Positions 1-8,809 of a DNA stretch of 57,167 nt are shown here, piece by piece. This DNA comes from Vibrio fortis. GTDB taxonomy: Bacteria > Pseudomonadota > Gammaproteobacteria > Enterobacterales > Vibrionaceae. The notes beneath the pieces were generated by a model, which saw only the letters and a program-made list of their open reading frames with translations, was not told where the DNA came from and made no database searches. Numbering within the stretch: position 1 is the stretch's first letter; every line of letters begins with the position of its first letter. The DNA lies in contig NZ_JFFR01000032.1 in NCBI RefSeq assembly GCF_000695685.1, positions 1 through 57,167 on the forward strand, read 5' to 3'. The position numbers and the translations under genes were made by a program.

Positions 1-78
1 CGAACTCAGAAGTGAAACGCAATAGCGCCGATGGTAGTGTGGGGCTTCCCCATGTGAGAGTAGGACATCGCCAGGCTT
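1..78 (+). rRNA. rrf: 5S ribosomal RNA, 3' part
   Basis: The first bases match the 3' two thirds of a gammaproteobacterial 5S rRNA, including the GTGAGAGTAGG...CGCCAGGC end that pairs with the 5' strand. The 5' part lies outside the window. It is the last rRNA of an operon read left to right and is followed 39 bases later by tRNA-Asp. Confidence 0.93.
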
Positions 79-117
79 TAAATTATGGACACTTGCTTAA
101 AGCAAGTAAGCCACTGC

Positions 118-194
118 GGAGTGGTAGTTCAGTTGGTTAGAATACCGGCCTGTCACGCCGGGGGTCGCGGGTTCGAGTCCCGTCCACTCCGCCA
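118..194 (+). tRNA. tRNA-Asp (GTC)
   Basis: A 77-nt cloverleaf. The acceptor stem GGAGTGG pairs with CCACTCC, followed by discriminator G and an encoded CCA. The anticodon stem CCGGC/GCCGG encloses anticodon GTC at 152-154, and the T-loop GTTCGAGTC is present. It sits at the distal end of an rRNA operon, a common place for tRNA-Asp in gammaproteobacteria, and is probably cotranscribed with the rRNAs. Confidence 0.97.
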
Positions 195-202
195 CTTATA
201 CT

Positions 203-232
203 AAGCCCAAGCATAACTGCTTGGGCTTTTTT
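203..232 (+). terminator. rRNA-tRNA operon terminator
   Basis: Inverted repeat AAGCCCAAGC / GCTTGGGCTT with a 6-base loop followed by a run of T. It lies 8 bases after the CCA of tRNA-Asp, where the rrn operon should end. Confidence 0.9.
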
Positions 233-303
233 ACATTTGAATGATTGTATTCGCCCTTAAATCGAAAGAGTCCCGCAAAGGTTTGCCCGTTGTCCGCAAC
301 CAA

Positions 304-374
304 GGCCACTCCACCATTTGTTAGAAAGCCTAGTCTTATGACTAGGCATTCGTCGTTTCTGAGGATAGGTATTT
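304..374 (+). repeat. rrn-tail repeat copy 1 with tRNA acceptor remnant
   Basis: Bases 306-316 read CCACTCC-A-CCA, the same acceptor 3' strand as tRNA-Asp with a different discriminator; no tRNA body precedes it. Next comes TTAGAAAG with a perfect hairpin GCCTAGTC-TTAT-GACTAGGC (328-347), then TCGTCGTTTCT and a purine-rich stretch. A second, diverged copy lies at 540-593. This looks like debris of an ancestral tRNA array and its terminator. Whether it is transcribed is unknown. Confidence 0.6.
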
Positions 375-539
375 TGCTCTTCGAACAACGAGTCCTGGTG
401 TGACCTTAGGCACTTAGTCACTTGTAGATAAGCCTTACTAGAAATTGCAGGGCTTCTTTATATCTGTCAGAAACATTTGTGTTGTTAGAGCTTGCGGATC
501 GCATGCTAACGCACAGCAACTCAGCAGTGTTGTGATTTA

Positions 540-593
540 TTAGAAAGCCTAGTCTTGCGACTAGGTTTTTGTCGTTTCTAGGGAGGGGTATTT
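540..593 (+). repeat. rrn-tail repeat copy 2
   Basis: A diverged direct copy of 321-374: TTAGAAAGCCTAGTC, loop, GACTAGG, then TTTTTGTCGTTTCT and a purine-rich stretch. The stem CCTAGTC (548-554) / GACTAGG (559-565) followed by T5 could act as a weak terminator. The spacing to copy 1 is about 219 bases. Confidence 0.6.
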
Positions 594-924
594 GTGGCTT
601 CGATTAACAAATCCCAGCCACCTAAGAACCATGTTATACATTAAGGAGCACGTTAGATTTAGATATAGCTGTGATTGTTGGCGCCTATACAATCTATACA
701 TATGGTAGCTCGCCATTTCTAAGCCACATATTCCACCTAGCTCTCAGTTAGACTCTCTTTCTACTTAGCGTTTTAACTATTAGTAAAGTCTTCGTCATTC
801 CCTAGACTGACGAAGCAAGGAGTAGGGAATCTAAATTCTTGCAGATATATAGAGTAAATTTCAAAGACAGATTAGTCGCGTAAGAAGTAAAACACCCAGC
901 AATGGTTAGGTATTACACCAAGGG
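594..924. other. non-coding tail of the rrn locus
   Basis: I see no open frame with a ribosome-binding site, no RNA gene and no clear hairpin here. Base composition is unremarkable. It is the remainder of the spacer between the rRNA operon and the cytochrome c gene. Confidence 0.5.
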
Positions 925-1257
925 TTATTTGCTATTTATCTTTTCGATATAGGCAAAGATATCTTTGACATCCTTCTCACTTAAGACGGAATTCCAAGCG
1001 GGCATACCTTCATTACCATTTAACACGGTGTCGATGAGTTCTGCTTCACTTTCAAACCAAGAGTTCAATCCATCATAAATGTTCGAGGGCTGCTCTGAGA
1101 GCGCTTTTCCCGCAATACCATCACCTTGGCCAAGATCGCCATGGCAGGACACGCAGAGAGTCTTATAGGAGTTCTCTCCAGCTTCTATATCTAAGTTAGC
1201 TGCGTATGTATTGAAGCCAATAAAGCTAGTAAGTAATAGGGTGGCGAACTTTGACAT
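925..1257 (-). CDS. small periplasmic cytochrome c (class I)
   Basis: A 110-residue secreted monohaem cytochrome c. A hydrophobic signal peptide (about residues 1-19, cleavage near TYA-A) precedes the mature domain. CVSCH at 35-39 attaches haem through two thioethers, and Met85 in GNEGMPAW is the likely distal iron ligand. The family shuttles electrons in the periplasm; its redox partner cannot be told from sequence. I chose the ATG at 1257 because GAGAG sits a few bases upstream; a GTG four codons earlier is possible. It is transcribed alone, downstream of and in the same direction as the haem operon, but separated from hemY by a strong terminator. Confidence 0.88.
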   Translation of the reverse strand: MSKFATLLLTSFIGFNTYAANLDIEAGENSYKTLCVSCHGDLGQGDGIAGKALSEQPSNIYDGLNSWFESEAELIDTVLNGNEGMPAWNSVLSEKDVKDIFAYIEKINSK

Positions 1258-1341
1258 GATGACTCTCACTCATGGTGTAATTTGGGAATGAAGTAAGAGT
1301 ACGATAGGTGGTATGAATATTATCTGAATGAAATGTACAAA

Positions 1342-1369
1342 AAAGCCGATGCATCTCTGCATCGGCTTT
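1342..1369 (-). terminator. terminator of the hemCDXY operon
   Basis: A perfect 12-bp inverted repeat (AAAGCCGATGCA / TGCATCGGCTTT, loop TCTC). On the minus strand a T-run follows the stem. It lies 21 bases after the hemY stop codon. Confidence 0.88.
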
Positions 1370-1390
1370 GTGGTGTTGTCATTACGTTTG

Positions 1391-2572
1391 TTATGCCGAC
1401 TTCACTAAGCCTAAAGCCTTACGTGAAACTTCATGGGCAGCTTTGGTTAGGTTCTGTTTCTCAAGAGCATCAGACAGGTAACCATAATCTGAAACGTTAG
1501 AACGAAGCTCTAGCGCTTTTTCAAAGTGCGCTTGCGCTTCTGTCCACTTTTGCTCTCTTAGGTAGAACTGCGCCAGAGCACTGTGGGCTTCTGCGTTGCT
1601 ATCATCTTTCTTCACTGCTTTTTCTAGCATAACAACCACAGGGTGGTGGTCGGCTAGGTTAAGTTCTGGAAGCAATGTGTACAGCTCGTTTGATTCGCTC
1701 TTAGCAATGTTCTCTTTGATGACGGTGAATGCTTCTGAGTCTGCCTTACGAGCAATTAACTGTTTAACAAAACAAGAGACAAGGTGTGTACTTTGTTTTT
1801 GCTTGCGAGATAGCTTATTCCAGTGACTGATAAGTCCCTCGCTACCCTGTTGCTTAGCGACATCGTGCAGTAGACCACATTGTGCTTTTTGCTCCAATTC
1901 GACTTGTTCTTCTGCTGTGATTATCTTGCTTTTAACCAATTTAGGCGTTAGTTCAATCAGAGGCTGCCATAACTTCAGTTCAACGTAAGTCGTCTTTAAT
2001 AGACCTAGAACAGCAGTGTTGCTTGGGTAGGTGCCTTTTAGGGTCGATAGAGTATCAAAAGCGGCTTCAAAGTTTCTCTCACTGATCTGCTGCTTAGCTT
2101 TAGTTAGTTCAACAGCAAGCTGAGAGTTATCTTGTTGGCTAGCAAGTTCGATGTACTTATCACGCTCATCTTTATTGCCTTGCTCATGTGCCGCTTGTGA
2201 CGCTACTAGGTAGCAAAGTAGTGGCATGTCGTGGTGATTAGCCCAGCGCGTCACTTTTTTCTCTGCGCCTTTCCAATCACCTTCAAGCAGTTTAACGATA
2301 CCTTCATTGGTGTAACGACGTGAACGTTTTTGCTTACGCACACTGAACCAGTTCCACGTGGTAGAACTTGCGTATACCACCTTCTTAAACAGGTACTCAA
2401 GGCCAAAGAGTGCAGCCAATAGCGCGATCACAAAGATAACCAAGGTAGTCACACTCATCTCAATTGTTTTATTGGCAATAGAGATCAGAACGTAGCCTTG
2501 TTGTCCCGAGAACTGTGTACCGACAAATAGACCGGCACCAAGGACTAAGAAAAGAAAAATCCAACGAATCAT
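1391..2572 (-). CDS. hemY: HemY, haem biosynthesis-associated TPR membrane protein
   Basis: A 393-residue inner-membrane protein of the proteobacterial HemY family, which is distinct from the protoporphyrinogen oxidase of the same name. Two hydrophobic segments near residues 4-20 and 40-60 form an N-terminal hairpin. The rest is helical, with TPR units; the clearest covers about 327-360 (AEAHSALAQFYLREQKW). Family members are linked to haem synthesis, but the biochemical role is not settled. It is the last gene of hemC-hemD-hemX-hemY. Its ATG overlaps the hemX stop by one base (TAATG), which suggests translational coupling. Confidence 0.95.
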   Translation of the reverse strand: MIRWIFLFLVLGAGLFVGTQFSGQQGYVLISIANKTIEMSVTTLVIFVIALLAALFGLEYLFKKVVYASSTTWNWFSVRKQKRSRRYTNEGIVKLLEGDWKGAEKKVTRWANHHDMPLLCYLVASQAAHEQGNKDERDKYIELASQQDNSQLAVELTKAKQQISERNFEAAFDTLSTLKGTYPSNTAVLGLLKTTYVELKLWQPLIELTPKLVKSKIITAEEQVELEQKAQCGLLHDVAKQQGSEGLISHWNKLSRKQKQSTHLVSCFVKQLIARKADSEAFTVIKENIAKSESNELYTLLPELNLADHHPVVVMLEKAVKKDDSNAEAHSALAQFYLREQKWTEAQAHFEKALELRSNVSDYGYLSDALEKQNLTKAAHEVSRKALGLVKSA

Positions 2573-3792
2573 TATTTCTCCTCCTTGCTCGTCATTGTCG
2601 TGACTTCACGACGTAGACGGTCACGAATGACATCTGAAAGAGAGCTTTGAGACTCAAGCTTCACTGGATATTTTACAGTGATGTTTTGTTCGCTCAGTTG
2701 CTTGATGGCTTTCTCAAACTCGATTACCGAGTTGTTGTCTTGGTTCAGGTATGCTGTTGACCACTCGTTTGCAGTTTCTAGCGCTGCGGTATAGATATCA
2801 CCTTGCTCTTTGTAAACCGCGCGGATTGCTGTCTCAAGCTTGCCCTTGATGTTTTCTCTTAAGTAAAAGTGTTGCTCTGGAGAAAGTAGGGGTACTACAT
2901 CGCCATCACGGCTACGGAAAGTGATGAAGTTGCCTGAGAAATCTTTTAGTGAAGTCATCAGGTTGGTTTGCCAGTCGTTGATGTCTCCAGAAACCACTTC
3001 TTTTTTCTGTTCTTGTGCTTCAGGCAAGATTGCATTTGCCAGTGGTAGAGTATCGACTTGTTGTTGCAGACTGGTTAGGCGTAGCACTAAGCCGTCACGA
3101 TCGATCAGTGGGATAGTGCGAAGCTTAGTAATATCGTTCGCCATGGATTGGCGCAGTGATACTAGGCTTGGATCGTTCAGTGCAGCAATGCGTTGGTCAG
3201 CACTTTCCATTAGCTTAGTTGCACTGACAGCGTCGTGTTCCAAGAACAACTTACGCCCTGCTAGTTTTACTAGGTAGTCTGCCTCTGCAAGTAACCAATC
3301 ATTTGGTCTGCGACCTTTCACGTCAGCGACAGCAAGCTGTAGGCTTTGAATGCTTTTCTCTTGTTGAGCTTGTACAACCTGTGTTTTTTGAACAGCTTGA
3401 GACGCCTCTTGAATGGTCTCTTGCTTCACAGCTTGTAGGTCTTTGTTAACTGCCGATTGGGTATTTTCCAACTGAGATTGAAGGGCTGCAATTTGCGCCG
3501 AGTATTCAGCATTTTTTTGCTGCATTTGGAAAGCGATACCGCCACTGAAGATAATAGAGATCGCGATGGCAATCGCACCAAACTTAACGCCGCGTTTGCC
3601 TTGCTTTTCAGCTTTAGCGATAAGCTCATTTTCTTCCGACGTTGTTTGAGGCTTGGTTTGTGGCTCTTCTGGTTTTGGGGCCTCTGCTTTTGTCTCTTCA
3701 GAACTTTCAGAGACAACATCATCTTGAACTACCGGCTGAGTTTCTGGACTTTTTTCAGGTTCAATATGCTCGTTATTTTTTTTGCTTGTCAT
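2572..3792 (-). CDS. hemX: HemX, uroporphyrinogen operon membrane protein
   Basis: A 406-residue single-pass inner-membrane protein. Residues 1-60 are acidic and proline-rich, a transmembrane helix spans about 69-88, and a Gln-rich coiled coil (about 93-155) leads into the periplasmic HemX domain. It is often annotated as uroporphyrinogen-III C-methyltransferase. I see no SAM-binding or CysG-type motif, so that label is probably wrong for this protein. It lies between hemD (19 bases upstream) and hemY (1-base overlap). A structural or regulatory role in haem synthesis is inferred from the conserved operon. Confidence 0.94.
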   Translation of the reverse strand: MTSKKNNEHIEPEKSPETQPVVQDDVVSESSEETKAEAPKPEEPQTKPQTTSEENELIAKAEKQGKRGVKFGAIAIAISIIFSGGIAFQMQQKNAEYSAQIAALQSQLENTQSAVNKDLQAVKQETIQEASQAVQKTQVVQAQQEKSIQSLQLAVADVKGRRPNDWLLAEADYLVKLAGRKLFLEHDAVSATKLMESADQRIAALNDPSLVSLRQSMANDITKLRTIPLIDRDGLVLRLTSLQQQVDTLPLANAILPEAQEQKKEVVSGDINDWQTNLMTSLKDFSGNFITFRSRDGDVVPLLSPEQHFYLRENIKGKLETAIRAVYKEQGDIYTAALETANEWSTAYLNQDNNSVIEFEKAIKQLSEQNITVKYPVKLESQSSLSDVIRDRLRREVTTMTSKEEK

Positions 3793-3811
3793 GCTTATTT
3801 CCTGTTTCTAG

Positions 3812-4540
3812 CTAAGGCTGGAGAGCAGCCAGTAATATTGGGTTTGTCGCACTTGTCGTATTCGTAACTGTTGAATACCCAAGCTGTTGGGCTCGTTCTG
3901 CAATGCGTTGGCTTGGGACAAATAGATGTCTTGTGAAAAGCCAATTCGAATACTCATCAGGTGTATTAGAGGTAAAGTACTCCAATTGCTCCTGACTGGT
4001 GATGACAATTTTTGAAATCTTTTGTTCAACCCATAGAGGGTAAGTATTGTGGTGGTTTATCGGAATATATTCTCTACGGTAGGTCTCACAATAGGAGACT
4101 CGTGCTCCTTGATTGACAAGAGATTCGCGTATTAGCTCGCGCCCACCGTTTCCACGCAGTATTAAGATCGCCTTATCTTGCACATTTCTTAGCTCTGGCA
4201 GCCTAAGAAGGTGTTCACTATCACTCACTTGTGGGTAGTTTACTTTTTGTTTACAAGCTTTGCTTAAAATGTGCGCGGTTTTTTGACCAACGCCAAGGTA
4301 TAGAGCGGAACTGGGCCAACTTTGGTTACTTTGTGCAAGAATTCGTTGAGCCGAGGTCACGGCGTGTTGACTGACAGCAATGATAATATCGCTGGTTTGT
4401 AACAGGTCAGAAAGCGGTTTGGAGGGAGAGTTGTCAACGATGCGAATCAGTGGATGATGGATCGCAGCGATTCCATCATCCACGAGCTGTTGGCAAAGCG
4501 CTTGCCCTTCAAGACCAGGGCGAGTTACCAACACCGTCAT
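3812..4540 (-). CDS. hemD: uroporphyrinogen-III synthase
   Basis: A 242-residue HemD that cyclises hydroxymethylbilane with inversion of ring D, giving uroporphyrinogen III for haem, sirohaem and cobalamin. It opens with the characteristic VLVTRPGLEGQ and has the second-domain ILRGNGGRELI segment. HemD is poorly conserved, so identification relies on these segments, on the length, and on its place two bases after the hemC stop. The operon order hemC-hemD-hemX-hemY matches enteric bacteria. Confidence 0.95.
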   Translation of the reverse strand: MTVLVTRPGLEGQALCQQLVDDGIAAIHHPLIRIVDNSPSKPLSDLLQTSDIIIAVSQHAVTSAQRILAQSNQSWPSSALYLGVGQKTAHILSKACKQKVNYPQVSDSEHLLRLPELRNVQDKAILILRGNGGRELIRESLVNQGARVSYCETYRREYIPINHHNTYPLWVEQKISKIVITSQEQLEYFTSNTPDEYSNWLFTRHLFVPSQRIAERAQQLGYSTVTNTTSATNPILLAALQP

Positions 4541-4542
4541 GA

Positions 4543-5481
4543 TTAGTCTTGGTCAGCGTAAAGCTTAGTTAGGATTTCACGGGCGCCATCATCAAGAAGT
4601 TGATTCGCAAGCTTAACACCTAATGCTTCTGCATCTTTACGTGGGCCTTTGATCTCACCGCGTACCATTTTTGAGCCGTCCGGCTCGCCAACAAGTGCAC
4701 GTAACCAGATGTCATCACCGTCTAGTAGTGAGTAACTACCGATTGGCACCTGACAACCGCCTTCTAGAGTTAGGTTCATTGCACGCTCACACAGGACGCG
4801 ATCAGCCGTATCTTGGTGATTTAACGGCTCTAGCAGTTTGATTAATCGTTCATCATCCAAACGACATTCGATACCAACAGCGCCTTGACCAACAGCCGGA
4901 AGAGACTGCTCTGGCTCAATGAAGCTGCGGATACGTTCTTCTAGCTCTAGACGTTTTAGGCCTGCGGCAGCAAGGATGATTGCGTCGTATTGGCCATCAT
5001 CGAGTTTGCCTAAGCGGGTACCAACGTTGCCGCGTAGTTCTTTGATTACAAGGTCTGGGCGATATTCCATAAGTTGGCATTGACGGCGCAGACTACATGT
5101 ACCAACAACGGCACCTTGAGGCAGCTCATCAATGTTGTTGTAGGTGTTAGATACGAAAGCGTCGCGTGGGTCTTCACGCTCACAGATCGTCACCAGACCC
5201 AAACCTTCAGGGAAGTCGACAGGCACATCTTTCATTGAGTGAACCGCTAGGTCAGCACGGCCTTCTAGCATCGCGACTTCAAGCTCTTTCACGAACAGGC
5301 CTTTACCGCCAACTTTCGCCAACGGCGTATCGAGAATGATGTCGCCTTTAGTAACCATGGTCACTAACTCAACTTCTAAACCAGGGTGCGCAGCTTGAAG
5401 GGCATCCCTTACAAAGTAGGCTTGCCAAAGAGCAAGTGGGCTTTTTCGAGTGGCGATACGGATTGGAGTTGATTGTGTCAT
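4543..5481 (-). CDS. hemC: porphobilinogen deaminase (hydroxymethylbilane synthase)
   Basis: A 312-residue cytosolic enzyme that joins four porphobilinogen molecules into hydroxymethylbilane. It has the N-terminal RIATRKSPLALWQA, the arginine-rich substrate segment CSLRRQCQL, and Cys243 in LEGGCQVPIGSY, which carries the dipyrromethane cofactor. It is the first gene of the haem operon and is divergent from cyaA, as in E. coli; the 342-base gap between them holds both promoters. Confidence 0.98.
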   Translation of the reverse strand: MTQSTPIRIATRKSPLALWQAYFVRDALQAAHPGLEVELVTMVTKGDIILDTPLAKVGGKGLFVKELEVAMLEGRADLAVHSMKDVPVDFPEGLGLVTICEREDPRDAFVSNTYNNIDELPQGAVVGTCSLRRQCQLMEYRPDLVIKELRGNVGTRLGKLDDGQYDAIILAAAGLKRLELEERIRSFIEPEQSLPAVGQGAVGIECRLDDERLIKLLEPLNHQDTADRVLCERAMNLTLEGGCQVPIGSYSLLDGDDIWLRALVGEPDGSKMVRGEIKGPRKDAEALGVKLANQLLDDGAREILTKLYADQD

Positions 5482-5743
5482 GGTGATTCCGATATGAGTC
5501 TGTAATAGCCTAATCCTAACACTCTGGGCTGAAAATTCTTACTGTTAGATCATTGCGAGCTTTGATAGATAAAGGAATTTCATTACTTAACCAAAATAGT
5601 GTGATTGGTATCTCATTTGAAACATGGGCTATTATTAGAAATAGTCAATAAAGAGGACACTACCATGCCGTGGATTTAGCGTTTTTCCTAGACGAACAAA
5701 GGTGGCAGCATCGCCAGCTTTGCTTTACCATTAAAGGTAAAAG
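5482..5743. other. hemC-cyaA divergent intergenic region
   Basis: This region carries promoters for hemC (minus) and cyaA (plus). At 5651-5679 an AAGAGGA Shine-Dalgarno stands 7 bases before ATG-CCG-TGG-ATT-TAG, a four-codon minigene. A GTG at 5670 opens a 44-codon frame to 5804 that crosses the CRP site. I cannot say that either is translated. No other structure stands out. Confidence 0.45.
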
Positions 5744-5759
5744 TGTTAAATTGATCACG
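5744..5759 (+). promoter_or_regulatory. CRP-cAMP binding site upstream of cyaA
   Basis: TGTTA-N6-TCACG matches the CRP consensus TGTGA-N6-TCACA at 8 of 10 positions. From memory, the E. coli cyaA P2 promoter has the same core (TGTTAAATTGATCACG), where CRP-cAMP represses cyaA. Conserved autoregulation is therefore likely. The site lies 65 bases before the start codon. Confidence 0.8.
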
Positions 5760-5823
5760 TTTTGTTGTTGCTTTCGTTCAGTAACTAAACAGAAGTGCAT
5801 TTAATCTCAACCAAGGACTTACC

Positions 5824-8352
5824 TTGCAGGCATACACTCAGACTTTGATTCAGCGATTGGATAATCTAAATCAACAGCGCATTGATCGTGCGTTGGCGTT
5901 GATGGATTTGCAAAGTCAGCGCGTATTCCATCTTATCCCCGCACTGCTTCACTACAACCACCCAATGATGCCTGGTTTTTATGACCAACAAGTTCCTTTT
6001 GGAATTCGTAGCTTCACGCCTAATGAATTCCAAAAGCAATTTGTCGAAGATACTGAGCTTACGTTAGGCGGTAAGCTCGCCGAAACGGATAACCCTGAGA
6101 TCCTTGGTCTTTACACCATGGGCAGTACATCTTCTATTGGTCAAAGTACTTCGAGTGACCTTGATATCTGGGTGTGTGTATCACCGGATATGGATGGTGG
6201 TGCTCGCGATAGTTTGACCAACAAGTGTCTATTGATTACCGATTGGGCTCAGACACTTGGCGTTGAAGCTAACTTCTTCCTGATGGATGAGCAGCGCTTC
6301 CGCTCGAACTATTCAGAGGAGATGACCGGTGATAACTGCGGATCTTCTCAGCATCTACTGCTACTGGATGAGTTCTATCGTTCTGCTGTGCGATTAGCGG
6401 GTCAACGCCTACTTTGGCAGATCATCCCTCCAGAAATGGAAGAGTGTTACGACGAATATGTGCAGGATCTTTGTAGCAAGGGTTACATCGATTGCTCTCA
6501 GTGGATTGATTTCGGCAAATTAAACCGAATTCCAGCGGAAGAGTACTTCGGCTCTAACCTGTGGCAGCTGTACAAGAGTATCGACTCTCCGTACAAATCG
6601 GTTTTAAAAGCGATCTTGTTAGAGGCTTACTCGTGGGAGTACCCACACACTCAACTTTTGAGTATCGATACTAAGCGTCGTTTCTTTGCTGATGAACCAG
6701 ACCTATATGGGATGGACAGCTACTATTTGATGCTTGAGAAGGTAACTCGTTACCTTGAACGCATTAACGATGACACACGTCTTGATCTTGTTCGCCGCTG
6801 TTTCTATCTCAAAACTCATGAGAAGTTATCGCGTGAGGCAGGAGTAGGGTCAGTCGCTTGGCGCCGTGAAGCGTTAACTGAGATGACTCAATCTTGGAAT
6901 TGGGATCATGAGACCATCGTTGAGCTGGATAACCGTCGTAACTGGAAGGTTGAGCAAGTTAAAGTTGTACACCACGCCCTGTTAGATGCGTTGATGCTCA
7001 GCTATCGTAATCTGATTCAGTTTGCGCGTCGCAACGACATCACCTCGGCAATCAGCCCGCAAGACATCAGCATTCTTGCTCGCAAGCTGTATGCAGCATT
7101 TGAGGTACTACCGGGTAAAGTAACACTTCTAAACCCTCAGATTTCTCCGGATCTACATGAGCCCGATCTGAGCTTTATTGAGGTAAGACAGGGCCAAACC
7201 AACAAAGCGGGTTGGTATCTGTATAAGCAGCCGCTGATTGCACACCGAATTCTGGGACAACCATCGCTTGAGCACCATGAGTACTTGAGTAAGTTGGTTG
7301 CGTGGTCGTTCTTTAATGGATTGATCACTGAGTCAACACGCCTACACTCTGTGGTTCGTGACGCACACATTGATATCGATAAGTTCTACCAGATGGTGAG
7401 CGACCTGCGTAATACCTTCTCACTGCGCAAGCGCCGTCCGAGTATGCAAGCACTGGCGAGCCCGTGTGAGATCAGCCAGTTGGCGATGTTCATTAACTTT
7501 GAGAATGACCCAACCTCAGAATTGAGTGCTCGCTCTTTAAAAGTTGATTTGAAGAGTGCGGATATCTTCAGTTTTGGTGAAGAAGGCCAGAGCCTAGTGG
7601 GTAGTGTTGATTTGGTTTACCGTAACTCTTGGCATGAAGTGAGAACGCTTCATTTCCAAGGTGAGACGGCGATGCTTGACGCACTAAAAACGGTACTGGG
7701 TAAGATGCACCAAGATGCGTTGCCACCAGAGTCGGTGGATGTGTTCTGTTACAGCAAAAACCTACGCGGTGTGATTCGTAATATGGTTTACCAACTGCTG
7801 GCAGAGTGTATTGACCTGCGCTTGAAACCTATCGAGCAAGAGAAGCGTCGTCGATTTAAAGCCATTCGTCTGGCGAATAAGATGTTTGGTCTGTTCTTCG
7901 AGCGTCGTGGCGTATCTGTGCAGATGCTGGAAAACTCGGTCGACTTCTATCGCAGCATCTCAACCAATAAGCTGAAAGGCTCTCCGCTGCTCATGCTGGA
8001 TAAAGAGCAAGAGTACCAATTGCCAGAAGTAGTGGATGGCTTTGCTAGTGAAGGCTTGATTCAGTTCTTCTTTGAAGATACCGATCAGGGTTTCAATATC
8101 TACGTATTAGATGAGTCGAATCAGGTTGAGGTTTACCACCAATACAGTGGTCAGAAAGACGAGATGATTGCGAGTGTGAACTCTTTCTACACCTCTGTGA
8201 AAGATGACTCTAAGGTGGCTTCGAAGCTGATTAACTTCAATCTTCCTCAGTATTATCAGATTGTTCACCCTGACGATGGGCAATCTTACGTGGTGCCTTA
8301 CCGTAACGATGCCACGCTTTCTTCGCGTAATTCAAAGATCGCTAACGTTTAG
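5824..8352 (+). CDS. cyaA: class I adenylate cyclase
   Basis: An 842-residue enterobacterial-type cyclase that makes cAMP from ATP for CRP signalling; activity in this family responds to the glucose PTS. The N-terminal catalytic half contains the nucleotidyltransferase motif GSTSSIGQS...SDLDIW (about 100-116) with its paired aspartates. The C-terminal half is the regulatory region. Translation starts at TTG: AAGGA is 6 bases upstream, and the protein beginning QAYTQTLIQRLDNLNQ fits the family. A UUG start is also used in E. coli and keeps expression low. Confidence 0.98.
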   Translation: MQAYTQTLIQRLDNLNQQRIDRALALMDLQSQRVFHLIPALLHYNHPMMPGFYDQQVPFGIRSFTPNEFQKQFVEDTELTLGGKLAETDNPEILGLYTMGSTSSIGQSTSSDLDIWVCVSPDMDGGARDSLTNKCLLITDWAQTLGVEANFFLMDEQRFRSNYSEEMTGDNCGSSQHLLLLDEFYRSAVRLAGQRLLWQIIPPEMEECYDEYVQDLCSKGYIDCSQWIDFGKLNRIPAEEYFGSNLWQLYKSIDSPYKSVLKAILLEAYSWEYPHTQLLSIDTKRRFFADEPDLYGMDSYYLMLEKVTRYLERINDDTRLDLVRRCFYLKTHEKLSREAGVGSVAWRREALTEMTQSWNWDHETIVELDNRRNWKVEQVKVVHHALLDALMLSYRNLIQFARRNDITSAISPQDISILARKLYAAFEVLPGKVTLLNPQISPDLHEPDLSFIEVRQGQTNKAGWYLYKQPLIAHRILGQPSLEHHEYLSKLVAWSFFNGLITESTRLHSVVRDAHIDIDKFYQMVSDLRNTFSLRKRRPSMQALASPCEISQLAMFINFENDPTSELSARSLKVDLKSADIFSFGEEGQSLVGSVDLVYRNSWHEVRTLHFQGETAMLDALKTVLGKMHQDALPPESVDVFCYSKNLRGVIRNMVYQLLAECIDLRLKPIEQEKRRRFKAIRLANKMFGLFFERRGVSVQMLENSVDFYRSISTNKLKGSPLLMLDKEQEYQLPEVVDGFASEGLIQFFFEDTDQGFNIYVLDESNQVEVYHQYSGQKDEMIASVNSFYTSVKDDSKVASKLINFNLPQYYQIVHPDDGQSYVVPYRNDATLSSRNSKIANV

Positions 8353-8360
8353 CAACAAAA

Positions 8361-8390
8361 AAAGGAGTGACTGAGTCGCTCCTTTTTACA
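8361..8390. terminator. bidirectional terminator between cyaA and cyaY
   Basis: Stem AAAGGAGTGA / TCGCTCCTTT (one G-U pair), loop CTGAG, with A-rich and T-rich flanks, so it can serve both convergent genes. Confidence 0.85.
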
Positions 8391-8419
8391 TTGGTCGCTT
8401 TGGGGTATCCATTGGTAGA

Positions 8420-8734
8420 TTAAACCCAGTCGATCTCTTCACCAGCGTGCTTCTCACACTCAGTTTTCACCATTTCAAATAGCTCCATGCCTGTCTTTGA
8501 GCATGTCCATTTGTCTTCAATTAATTTGAAGTGAAAGCCGCCTGACTTAGAGGCTAGCCAGATCTCTTTCATCGGTTCTTGGCGGTTGATGATGATTTGA
8601 CTGCGGTCTTCAAACTCTAGCGTCATCACGTTGCCAGTCACTTCATAATCGATGTCTGCCTCTGATTCATCGATCGCTTCTTCGATGTTTTGCATCTGTA
8701 TATCGACTAGCTGATGAAATTCAGTATCGTTCAT
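8420..8734 (-). CDS. cyaY: CyaY, bacterial frataxin
   Basis: A 104-residue iron-binding protein of the frataxin fold that modulates Fe-S cluster assembly on IscS/IscU. The first helix carries the usual acidic ridge (E-E-A-I-D-E-S-E-A-D), and the sheet segments VMTLEFEDRSQIIINRQ and PMKEIWLASKSGGFHF are typical. It is divergent from lptM-lysA and convergent with cyaA, the same arrangement as in E. coli. Confidence 0.97.
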   Translation of the reverse strand: MNDTEFHQLVDIQMQNIEEAIDESEADIDYEVTGNVMTLEFEDRSQIIINRQEPMKEIWLASKSGGFHFKLIEDKWTCSKTGMELFEMVKTECEKHAGEEIDWV

Positions 8735-8809
8735 CCTTTCTATCCTATTGCTTTTCTTGAGTGTGGTGCGATTATAGGGGGCATTGAGTTAATAATCACG
8801 ATATGCAAA

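Noticed and set aside
2358..2376. GTTCCACGTGG in hemY resembling half of a parS site
   Set aside because: The right half (GTAGAAC) does not match CACGTGAAAC, and the site is within coding sequence.
2572..3792. HemX as uroporphyrinogen-III C-methyltransferase
   Set aside because: No SAM-binding motif is visible; the name is carried over from old annotations.
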